A stretch of 64,000 nucleotides of DNA, from positions 20,522,001 to 20,586,000 of the forward strand of contig NC_135240.1 of NCBI RefSeq assembly GCF_947623445.1, in the 5' to 3' direction. The translations under genes and the position numbers were made by a program. The DNA is from Clavelina lepadiformis (taxonomy: Eukaryota; Chordata; Ascidiacea; Aplousobranchia; Clavelinidae). Positions 12,101 through 21,482 of the stretch are shown here, piece after piece (positions within the stretch are counted from its first letter, which is position 1; each line of letters begins with the position of its first letter). The notes under the pieces are model-generated. The model saw only the letters and a list, made by a program, of their open reading frames with translations. It did not search any database and had not been told where the DNA came from.

Positions 12101-13966
12101 CAGCTCAGTCACATGTTCAGGTAATAAATTTTTTGAAATGACATCGTGTCACCCAACACATACTTAAATTGACTTTCGAACACAATATTTTGTGTTTTTA
12201 TGGCACGTCATACAAGAAGTAATGGCATTTGGTTAATTGTGTATTGTTTTACTGCTTGCAGGTATCTATGTAGTACTTTGAATTCCAATCTTTGCATTGC
12301 AGATCTCCCCTCAAACAGCCCCCATAGCCCCAACCCAGCTGAAGCACTATTACGATTCTTTAAAACAAAGCAGTCAAGCCAAACGAACAAATACGACAGT
12401 CACCGATAGTACAACAAACTCGTTATCCTCATCATCAACTGGATGTAGCTACATTAATTCCACAACTTCAACAGTCAATTGCTCTCCTTCCCTGAAGCGA
12501 CCTCTGCCATCTGTGGTCCAGCAAAGTCCAGATGCACCAAGCCCAGCAAAAATATCAAAATCCACTGCTGAAATCACCCAAGCATTATCTGTTTCCTCGA
12601 CAACTCCTGTTGCGGTTGTACCAACATCTCTTAATCATCCACTTCCACAACATTCCTCCTCGTCTATAGTTCACAGTCCAGCTAGGCATCCTGTGCCTAT
12701 TAGCTATCCGGTGCGAACTGGGAACTTCTCACTCCCTCCCACTCTTCCTGGACATCCTTTGCTACCAAGGCAATCACATCCTCAACATCATCATCCTCCT
12801 CAACATCCCATCCATCCTCCCAGTGATTCATCTCAAGCAGCACAGAAGAAACTTCCGGCAATCGATCTCATGGCTCCTAATGCCTCTCTTATGGTGCTCT
12901 TCAGAAACTCTGGAAAGCATTCCTTCCAAGATAGTTCTGTAGGTTCACGTGTTTGGTCTGATGCGGTAGAATTTGTTTATAGCGACACCTGAAGGGCATT
13001 TGTAAGATGTACCCTTATACGCAAATTATCATTGCACTAAAACTATGGCAAACGTGCACTTTTTATGAATGTTAAGATGCGAGACATCGTTGAGCTTGTA
13101 AGTATTCGAATAACATGAAAAGAACAACAGAGCTTGTAAATAATTTCAAAAATGACAGATTTATTCGCATGCTTATTACGTTCATTTCGAAAATTCAGTT
13201 TTCACTTCTCTACCATAACTGTAATGACAACAACGCTTTTTCTCTGGACACGTATAAACTCGGTTGTTACATCATAGTTGCGATGTATCGTTTTTCCGAA
13301 AACCAATATTCATAAAAGACAAAATCCCAAAATCTAGAATTCCGAATTTATGAATTTCTTTTAGCTGGATGTTCCATCTAGTTGATATTTTTTCATAGGA
13401 AAAAATGTTTTTCGAAAAAGGGGCGATTCCCATGTAAAGTGATTACTGTTCTGTACGCAAACCCCGTTACAAACGAAAAGAAAATTTCTGGAGGGGCAAA
13501 AAAGGGTACCGATGTATGCAAACTTTGACGTATATGAAGCTTAAGGATTTTGTTGTGACCAAAACTTTGTGCCAATATCAGCAAATTGTCGTTATAGGCC
13601 AGTTATACTGCATCAGCATACAGCAGTGCCTCAGTTAATCACAATGAATATATGACCCGAATTTTCTCAAATAGGACGAAAATGAAGATTCCATCAGCAA
13701 AAGCATTCGACTCACTGCAGTGCTCATACTCACCAATATATGTCGCTATTCAGACGAAGGCAGAAGGTGGGTGAAAGCTTCGTCAGTGAATTACGTTGTG
13801 TGAATATTTTAATCAATCCATTGTTATGCTGTGTCCGGTGGAAAGACCATGATCTATGTTTTACAGCTTACTTCAGCGGCATGAAGGTCGCCTTGCTTAT
13901 CTCACTATGAGCGGAATGGATTCGTCGCCGTCTTTGGCAAGATTGTTAGGGGAACTTGACAGATAG
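173..13966 (+). CDS. ARID2: ARID2 (BAF200), PBAF chromatin-remodelling subunit, 18 exons
   Basis: Exons: 173-249, 938-1031, 1167-1264, 3257-3366, 3527-3766, 3842-4054, 5262-5344, 5486-5644, 5746-5842, 6020-6229, 6529-6687, 8848-9136, 9214-9390, 10537-11430, 11958-12120, 12303-12938, 13675-13766, 13867-13966. All junctions are GT/AG and the sum (3891 nt, 1296 aa) is open. Residues about 10-101 form the ARID DNA-binding domain (DLHDLYNRVTSLGGY, then YESVHYFGD). Exons 5-11 match the armadillo-like region (LPNEVDFAIN, FWKDT, DYEGQRILQ). Exons 12-14 give a Pro/His-rich linker and an RFX-type winged helix (residues about 600-690). Residues about 690-1230 are low-complexity Ser/Thr/Asn then His/Pro. 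The last two exons match the conserved ARID2 C-terminus (KSIRLTAVLI, LLQRHEG). The start is chosen because it aligns with the family N-terminus. The family directs PBAF (a SWI/SNF complex) in the nucleus. Compared with about 1835 aa in human, the Gln-rich centre and C2H2 fingers are not seen. Introns 3 and 11 hold mobile elements. Confidence 0.93.
1308..1520. repeat. degenerate dispersed repeat in ARID2 intron 4-side (inverted relative at 25990-26383)
   Basis: This stretch, in the intron between the third and fourth ARID2 exons, contains CCAAATCGAACACAAATCTG and several variants of an AATCTGAATC-type word. The reverse complement of that block recurs near 26355-26383, and related words occur from 25990. 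It is probably an old copy of a dispersed element. No clean ends or target duplication are visible and no coding content was seen. Confidence 0.3.
2017..2371. mobile_element. eroded hAT-type element in ARID2 intron
   Basis: The left end reads CAGCAACCTGCAGTTCCGAA, followed by GCCGCCTGCG and TCTTTCATCC. This resembles the common hAT (Charlie-like) start CAGGGGTCGGCAACC with the internal GGGTCGG lost. The right end reads GGTTGCCGACACCTGG, close to the inverse of that start. Only weakly similar flanks could serve as target duplication. There is no transposase coding sequence, so this is a non-autonomous, decayed copy. It shares its termini with the intact 159-bp element at 8013-8171. Confidence 0.5.
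5103..5144. repeat. short tandem repeat, GAAT-based
   Basis: Two copies of a roughly 23-base unit (GTAAAATGAATGAATGAAT plus AAAA) lie head to tail; each carries three TGAA units. It is an intronic microsatellite upstream of ARID2 exon 7. Confidence 0.8.
7209..7715. mobile_element. hAT-like non-autonomous transposon with perfect 8-bp target duplication
   Basis: The 507-bp element lies in ARID2 intron 11. It starts CAGGGGTGTCAAATTC and ends GAGTTTGACACGTATG, imperfect terminal inverted repeats of the hAT type. It is flanked by identical 8-bp copies of GTTTAACC (7201-7208 and 7716-7723), the target duplication length of hAT elements. GC-rich CGTGGGCCG and ATGTGGCCCGC words near the ends contrast with the AT-rich intron. 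A 20-base word, AAATCTATTTATTCTATCGT, is present twice inside (about 7467 and 7512). No transposase reading frame is present. Confidence 0.88.
8013..8171. mobile_element. 159-bp hAT-type MITE with perfect target duplication
   Basis: The terminal inverted repeats are CAGGGGTCGGCAACC and GGTTGCCGACCCCTG, 15 bases and perfect. The element is flanked by perfect 8-bp duplications of GTATAGAC (8005-8012 and 8172-8179). It sits in ARID2 intron 11, about 300 bp after the previous hAT element. There is no coding capacity. The perfect repeats and flanks suggest a fairly recent insertion. Confidence 0.92.
10226..10239. repeat. poly-C tract
   Basis: A run of 14 C on the plus strand lies within the intron before ARID2 exon 14. 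It is a homopolymer prone to sequencing error and length change; no function is implied. Confidence 0.9.
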
Positions 13967-14006
13967 CACCGGATGCCAATGAGACTCCCGAGATAACAAA
14001 TGTTTT

Positions 14007-14012
14007 AATAAA
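14007..14012 (+). terminator. candidate poly(A) signal for ARID2
   Basis: AATAAA lies about 41 bases after the ARID2 stop codon (13964-13966) and is the first canonical signal there. The position suits a short 3' UTR. In such AT-rich DNA the hexamer also occurs by chance. Confidence 0.45.
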
Positions 14013-15916
14013 ATGTTTATCCCGATTTTAGACAAATTTAGTTTTATCGAAAGTTCATAACCTTCTCGACAAGAATAGATATGAGACTTTCCTGTTAACC
14101 GTGTTTTGTATGTAATACGGGCCTTTTCGTAGGCTCTATCATCAACCGTCGATTGGAGTCTCTTTTTTGTCATCGTTTTTTACTAGTTTTTCCAGAATTC
14201 CATTAAATAGTACTGGCTGATGATACCTTGCTGTGCGGGGGCGTATCACTGTTTTATGAGAATATGTCTCACATTTGCATATTATGTGCTCAATAATATT
14301 GTATTTAATGTGTAATATGATTAGTTTTAAATCGTGCTTTTCAAATGCAGTAGTTGTGCAGCGGCGCGTTTTAAATGTATCGCAAGTAAGTTATTCTGAA
14401 ACCGACCAGGTCACCAACGGCGATCACAGAAAAATCTTCAATAACCTCACAAAGACAAGGTACTGACTGGTGGTATTTGCAGCCCTGTTGTTGCATGCGT
14501 TTTGTTTATTTACGTCTATCGATTTATAAGAAACTGGCTTGGTACCAGACAAATAAATATCGAAAGTTAAGTTTTCATCGTGCTTTATACTGAGCAGTAA
14601 ACATAATTGTGTCACATAAGAGTTTACAGTATGAGGCTAATTTATTCTTTGTTGTAATATGGAAGGAATTAATAAAACTTAATCTTACCCAAACGAATGG
14701 AGTACCAGTTCGAAGCCCCAGCGTTCAATCGTGTGATTGAGGGATCTTCATGCAAATGAAGATTACTTAATCAGACAAAAATGGTTGGTGGTCAAATGCT
14801 TACTCAGGCTTATTTTCATGCATACTCCGAAATGAATTGGTCAATCTTTATCGGTATGACGAAGGAAGATCACGGTATTCAGGATAACTTTGATGTTTGG
14901 AAAATTGCTCAATTCCTGCACCAACATTGAAGCTAGATTGCCTAGAAACCCTCAAGCTCAAAGAACGACAACTAGCATGATGAAAGGAAGAAATTGTTAA
15001 ACCTTCGTTCGTAGGAGCGATAAAACAGAGCGAGCATTAGGTCAATATGAGAAACTGCTGCGATTCATAGGACGGTTAAAATAATTGCACCGATTGTCAC
15101 TAATTAACACTAATTTCAAATAATTTAATGCAGATTTGGTAATGTTATTATTAACCTTAATGATGTAACTATGTGTGATTTTAAAACGCTGGTCGCTGCG
15201 ATATTTCTTTTTGGTTCAGCTATAGCACTCCGCGCGTTGTATGATATGACACCTTGTTTCCTGTGACGTAGCCTATTATGACATCTACTGTTCTCCGGAT
15301 CAGTGTAGCAACAATCCTTCTTTGGTTTGAACTGCTTGGTTTGAATTAATACAACTAAGTACAAAACAGTTCCCTGTATGCATTTCACCTAAGGTTGATT
15401 TGTGATTAGGCGATCATACCATTAGCTTTTGAAAGAACGCAACTCCGTAATTTTGTTTCAAGATTTAAGGGACTTCTTTGACGCTTGGATAGTTTGAACT
15501 GAAACTCCTATTTAACTTGTTCTCGTGCGAAAGAGAAGTGCCTTGTGGGAACCTTGCATTGGAAATTAGTAAAATATTTGCAGGGTTTGATTTAAAGCGG
15601 TATTAGCTGCATCCCAATTCGTCAAGGACCTTTGTGTTTGCGTCGGAAGCGGTCTCGCTGGTTGGCAGTGTGTAGGATCGGGCAGCACTCCGATCGAAAC
15701 CCGATATCCCTTCGGTCGATTGCTGGTGCCTATTCGATTTTCACACACAATTAATGGAACAGCAAGAATGCCGAAATGACATATTTACATAGTGTATCGA
15801 CACTGTAGCTTAAAATTTAATATTACAATAGTTAATAGAGCAATACAATACAAAGTAACACCATAAGAAATGCGGCAGTTTTTCATTGAAAACAAATGCA
15901 TATAATAATACAAACA
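14013..15916. other. convergent intergenic region, no gene seen
   Basis: This lies between the tails of ARID2 and the bHLH gene. The open frames are short, lack splice-consistent partners and do not resemble known families. A tRNA-promoter-like word (AGTTCGAAGCCC near 14708) followed by AGATTACTTAATCAGAC may be a SINE scrap, but it is too weak to annotate. Confidence 0.5.
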
Positions 15917-18792
15917 TTAGGCATTTATAGAACAACTCTCGTTAGAATTTATGGCGTATACGGTTCTTAGGTATGGTGCGTTGGAAATATTTGCCATTGT
16001 GTGTTTAGGCGAGATGCTTTCAAGGCTGCTACCAGTTGTGCTTAAATCCACGACAGTTTCCTGATGGGCTTCAGGGGCAAGATAGTTTTCTTCTAAATAT
16101 AATAAAAAACAATTAGCCGCTGTCTGATCAAAACTGTTTTGCCTTGATAAATATAAAAATTAGAATTCGACATTTCCGTTTTAAATTAGTATGTAATATA
16201 ATTTACACACTTTTGGTGCCAACTGCCAATGTATATTGAAACGATATCACGAAAAAGACACGTTACAATGAAAATCAAAAACTATCAAAATGGGTAAACA
16301 AAGTTCAAGCGACTGCGTTAAACAAGTCAAAAGGGTTTGTTTTATTGGAGTAGCGAAACATGACATGCTAATCACTTCTCGGCTGCACGGTTCATTTGAA
16401 CTCAAAGCATGAGGTGAAATGATAACGGTCATGATATCACTTGATGACGTAATTTAATTTGACCGCAAGCGTAATAAGAGTTAGATATATCTCGAATTCA
16501 ACCTTCCATTGTCACAGTTTCCGTTAAGACCACACAACTTATTTCAATACTTATACGTAATCAATGGAGAAAGGTTTATCGTTTTATTTGCAACGCTTTT
16601 TTAAAAGTTAGTATGTTGTAAAAGTCTTGTTTTTTGTATTGTTAAAATAAGACACATATATTTACTCATATAGGTTATATTATAAATTCATATGTATAAA
16701 TGTTTTACAGAAACTGAGGCAAAGTGTTATTTTTGTATAACTTAAAAATACACACGGTTTATCGAATATATCTATATGAAGTACGCTTGTGCAATTGTTT
16801 ATATAAGGTTAGACATCCAAGCATATAATTATTTAAAGGCCGAATCTCTTGTGTCTGATGCAGGTGTCAATTTGGATGGCAAAAGTACCAACGAATCAAC
16901 AACTTGACCGCAACACCCAACCCCATGTACAATAGTGGATTTATAGCGACAGGCGGTATAATTCGAAAAAACATACCTGTGCCTGACAGCCGCGATCCTT
17001 CTTTTTCAGGATACGTCATCCACATTGAACAACTTTCTGGGTTGTATATTGTATATTGCTCAGATGACAAAATGTTGTTGGATCCTTGAGGAGAATGCTG
17101 CCGACCAAAATCGGAGGAGTATGACTCGGAAAACTTGCAAGAGTAGCCGGCAGGAAGACTCTAAAGGAAATGGGAAGTTTGAAATTGAACTGCTATATGT
17201 CAGCGAGGAAAAAGCACTTGATATGCTGCCAATGCTTCCAGTACAAGACAATTGTTGTTGTCGTAAGTTTAACCTTCAGTATTTATGTTATTTTAGGATG
17301 TTGATTTGGCAGACAGTTAGTCTCGACGTTTGTCTGTGATTGGCGAAGTAACCGTACAGGATTAGACGGATGATTAAAGGGAGACGTTTCTCCGTCAACA
17401 ATAGATTTCATATACCTGTTCTTGTGAGGAGAAATGACATGGATTGCTGTAATTTTCTGTCGATTTCGTTTTCGGTTTAGTGCATCGTCGGTTAACATGA
17501 AATCTAAATAAAGTCATAAAACATTGTACAATGCACCACTACATGCTTTTTCGTTTCTTTTATTTTTTGTCAAATAATCTTGCTTACCGACTTTAAAATA
17601 ACTTAGTACAAACCTTTTATGCGTAATTGGAACTTTCAACCTGTCTTCAAGGTCAAATACGAACGGACATTCGGTCACAGATTGGCGGGAATGCGAATGA
17701 CCATTTGCGGCCATACATTCGATGTCAGGAATGCCACCAGTAGCTTCCAAAAGATGTTCTAGTTGATGTATGTAATCTATTGCTCCTTGCAGTGTGTCTA
17801 CTTTGCTTGGTTTTCTGTTTGGTGGCACCTATTCATTACGATATTACATTAACACTAAAAAAAATCGACATTGAAGTCATTAAACTAATCACTTAATTAT
17901 AGTACCTACATGTGTTAGTTGTATATTAAATTAAATTATAGGTACACAGACAGATTGCATCTTTAAACCATTTTCTTTATGCTCTGTACTAAAAAGACTA
18001 TCATATAAATGCGCACTCGTGTTTAAATAACCTACTGTCGGCAGAATTCTTCGAAGTTTTGCAAATCCTGAATTCAAATTTCGCACCCGTAATCGCTCCC
18101 TGGCGTTTGCCTCTCTTCGCTTCGACAAAGATTCAACGACATTGTTACGACATGAAGATGATCCAGGATCCATAATATCGCTGTCTTCGATTGGCAGCAT
18201 GCGATGTGAGAAATCAAAAGCTAACGGTGGGATATCTGCTTGTAGAAATTCTCTTATGTAAGTATGCTGTGGGAAAAGAGGGCCGTACGGCGTACATAGA
18301 ACAGACAAAATTAGCAGCAGTATTTCATTATAATGTGAAAAAGCATGTAGCCCTTGTTATTACCATGTAAACAAGGGTATTAGTCACAGTGATTTTCTTA
18401 TAAATCTTTTGATTTTATGTTTAATAAAATATGTTAATAAAAAAACATGCCGTTTTCAATTGATCAATAACCAAGTAAAGGAAAGCAAACTAAAACAAAA
18501 ATAAATAAGAAAAATGTTAAGATTATTTCTTATTGCAATTAAAATATTACTACTGTATATTATCTTATATCATACCCTTGAAACTGATCGGGAGTAAGTT
18601 TGTACTTATACCTGGAGTATTGCCATAAAATCCTCTTGCTTGTTCTCGTAACTTTGCTTGTCGCCTCCTTTTTCTCGAAAGTTGTAAACTGGTCAAAGAA
18701 CTGGACGGTGTTTGTGTTTCGTTTAAGTCCTGCGTCATTCCAGATACATTGCCATTGCAAATGTCGCCTTTTGATCCAGTTAACTTACTCAT
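15917..18792 (-). CDS. FIGLA: bHLH transcription factor, FIGLA-like, six exons
   Basis: Minus-strand exons in coding order: 18792-18612, 18235-18036, 17828-17588, 17503-17416, 17158-16977, 16092-15917 (1068 nt, 355 aa, all phases consistent). The basic helix-loop-helix is split by an intron: the basic region and helix 1 (RREANARERLRVRNLNSGF, then AKLRRILPT) are in exon 2, and loop plus helix 2 (PPNRKPSKVDTLQGAIDYI) in exon 3. NLNxGFAxL and RKPSKVDxLxGA are typical of FIGLA, the germline E-box factor that drives oocyte genes in vertebrates. Other class A bHLH families fit less well. The C-terminal half (exons 4-6) is hydrophilic, Ser/Asn-rich and unrecognised; the protein is longer than vertebrate FIGLA (about 220 aa). 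The exon 2 acceptor is uncertain (18266, 18250, 18244 or 18235); three of these keep the frame. The gene call is firm; the exact family is likely, not certain. Confidence 0.78.
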
Positions 18793-21430
18793 TTGAATTT
18801 GTTTAAATAAGTAAAAACAACGGTTTTGTCATACCTGTTTGGTACATGCATGTATTTATTACAAAGTAGAATTACTAAATTTACTATATATTGTACAAAA
18901 TTTCTAAACTAACCTAAATACTTTAATATGTAAAACAATATTCATTTAACACCTACGTTAGGTTTTAACCGCTTCAATTTTGGTTACATTTTCCCTGCGG
19001 TTCTTTGCTGACGTTCTTATATACTAGCCAGGGTACTGGCTGAAGAAATGGGAAGTGTTCACTGAAGTTTCAGGTTGCGTCCCAAACCTTTTTTCCGTCA
19101 TTGCCTACCTGGTGATACAGCACTGCACGTAAACTGCCTTTGCGTGAAAATGGCGCGCAGCAGGTGAACCTTGTTAGATGATATAACTGTAAATTATAAT
19201 TAAACTTACAAATAACTTCAACACTCAGTTACCAAAAGATCAACAACAATCATTAGACAACCAATAATCTTAAATAAAGAGAAAACGTATGATCAAATTG
19301 CAAACTTCAAACTCACGAATAAACTTTACAAATATTCATATGCAGCCGACAGATTAAAACTATATCATTTTGCTTCACTGAGACGAGTTATTATGTCCTA
19401 TCATTCATGTAAAGTTGTACACTTCTACATATTTTTAGCAATACGGTTTAAGGTTAAATTTATTAATTGTGCTCTTTACAATTTACAGTTTCAATGCTTG
19501 TCGTCTTCCAGCAACGTCCTTTTCCTTTTTTGATTATTTTTAATTTAGGCTAAGATTGCAGCAACCATGAAATTAAATCCATAACTCAACAGAAACTTTT
19601 TTATTTAACTTTTAATTTAACTTTTTTATTTAACTATTAAATCCATAACTCGACAGAAACAAGCTATATTATGATGTCGTTGTGCAAAACAGGTCATGCA
19701 AAGTATGTTCGGCACTGGATAAAGCTGGATATAGGATGTAGTGCGCAGTATAAAGTGCCAACTGGCTGCCAAACCCGTTATAACTTACCTTGCAACTTTG
19801 GTTTTTAATTTATGCCGGTCGTTGTCCCAATTACAGTACGTTTTCCTAAAGCTATAGTTTTATGATATACAGTACCTTTAAATTGTTTAAATAATATATA
19901 TACTCATTATACAGCTAATATGTAAGTAAATTCTGCATAGATTTTTAGTAGCTTACTTCAAAAGTTTTGTTGGCAACACTTACTAGCCTCTCTGAACTTC
20001 GTGCAAAACTGTTGTGAAGACCGGCGTGAAGCTGACGAGGCCTGCTCTTTATGTTTTTGTTTATTCATTTACGACTCTAATTTGCAGATAAAGTTGATGA
20101 AACAGTGCGTATGAAAAATATTTCAACTTTGCTATCCCGGCTAGGGGCTCAGTTTCACTAATCTTTTTGCGCTTTATTTAACACGTTTGAAATTTCCTAG
20201 AGCGGTAAATGCTATGTTTTGTTAAATCTACTTCATTCTTTAAAAAATACTATAAAGGGCCAAAAAAATATTCATCAACTTTCAATTTTATTCCTATATA
20301 TTTTAACTCGTTTTCGACCAGACCTCATAGCGCATCTCGTAAATTGTAATTTAACAAAAGAGCAAGGCGCGTTGGCATCGCAAAAGCAACCGATCTGATG
20401 GGGCACTATTATAGTCATGCTTGCAACATGTCATTAACCTGCATTTAGACTATACTGTAGTAGGCTGAGGAAAACAACACGAGTTTCAAGTATTTTTTTT
20501 GGCCACATATGTATAACCTGTTATCTGACCAAGTTATCTTTAACGTAAACGCAAGATTGCTGAAATCGAAGAAAGAATTACAGAGATAATAGAAATTTCC
20601 AAATTTATTGCTCTTACTATCAAAGGGGATAATTCAGTTCCAGTTTTATTGCTGTCACTGCTGACGTTCATAGGAATAATTTTGGTCATTCATGACAATG
20701 ATGATTTCAATCGAACATAATCAAGGCACACTTATCAGACATGCTGGCAAAATACACGAGAAGGCATCAGTGTTATATATAGAAGAATATGCTTCAATAG
20801 AAAAAAAATGGGCGGGTGAATATATCCACAATTTACGTATTTTATATAGGAATCCGTTGATTACCAATGTCGAGTATTTCTTATCACTAAGAAACGCTTG
20901 AGAAAGAAAACGAAACTAAAATGAAGAGCAAATGCGCTTAATTTAAGGCACAATAGAATACATTTACCTGTATGAATATTTACAGAGAATTTACTGATAT
21001 AAAGATCGGGCTCGTATCAACGTATGTTGAACGAAAGTATATTTACTGGGCACAATTCCCTTAAAAGGCAAGTCATTTGCTGAAGTCACAAGTTAGCAAA
21101 AACAACGTAGTAAGTCGAATGCACAAACACGATGGTTAAGTATTTAAGTTTGCATTAATACTGGGGAAGAAAATGAATAGACCATTAAAAGAAGTAACAG
21201 GATAAAAACAAGATATTGAAAAGGAAATACAGTACATTAATAAAAAAGATATACGGAAAGCAACGCAAATTGAGTTTTTGCATGCTTAACATACTGATGT
21301 GTGGTGCATGTATGAAGAAAAAAATTGCGCACAATTGCAAAAATAGGACATATAGGCAATTTAAAAAGAAAAAAGAAGATTGCACCATGACGTTAAACAG
21401 TGCAGATATATGTAAAACAAATAAACAGGA
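18793..21430. other. intergenic region upstream of the bHLH gene, no gene seen
   Basis: The region is AT-rich with only short, unconvincing open frames. Promoter elements of the bHLH gene should lie near its left end, but I cannot name specific sites. It contains one local duplication (19572-19660). Confidence 0.5.
19572..19660. repeat. 25-bp direct repeat
   Basis: ATTAAATCCATAACTC followed by (A/G)ACAGAAAC occurs at 19572-19596 and again at 19636-19660 with one mismatch. The copies are separated by TTTTTTATTTAACTTTT-like sequence. It looks like replication slippage or a small tandem duplication. Confidence 0.8.
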
Positions 21431-21435
21431 TTGAG

Positions 21436-21468
21436 AAAACATTCCCGTGCATAACGCGGGAATGTTTT
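21436..21468 (-). other. 12-bp perfect hairpin just after the SNX17 stop
   Basis: AAAACATTCCCG (21436-21447) and CGGGAATGTTTT (21457-21468) are exact reverse complements around a 9-base loop. The hairpin lies 14 bases past the SNX17 stop codon on the minus strand, so it would be in the 3' UTR. It may be a structured RNA element or a small mobile-element scar; the sequence shows only the structure. Confidence 0.6.
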
Positions 21469-21482
21469 ACTTTGAAACAGAT

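Noticed and set aside
12303-12992. ARID2 ending at the stop at 12990-12992
   Set aside because: The donor at 12939 joins in phase to exons at 13675 and 13867 that match the conserved ARID2 C-terminus; the 12992 stop lies in the intron.
16867-17339. Overlapping plus-strand frames (16904-17089, 17025-17339) that look like a small gene
   Set aside because: They are shadows of exon 5 of the minus-strand bHLH gene (17158-16977), which has proper splice sites and consistent phase with its neighbours.
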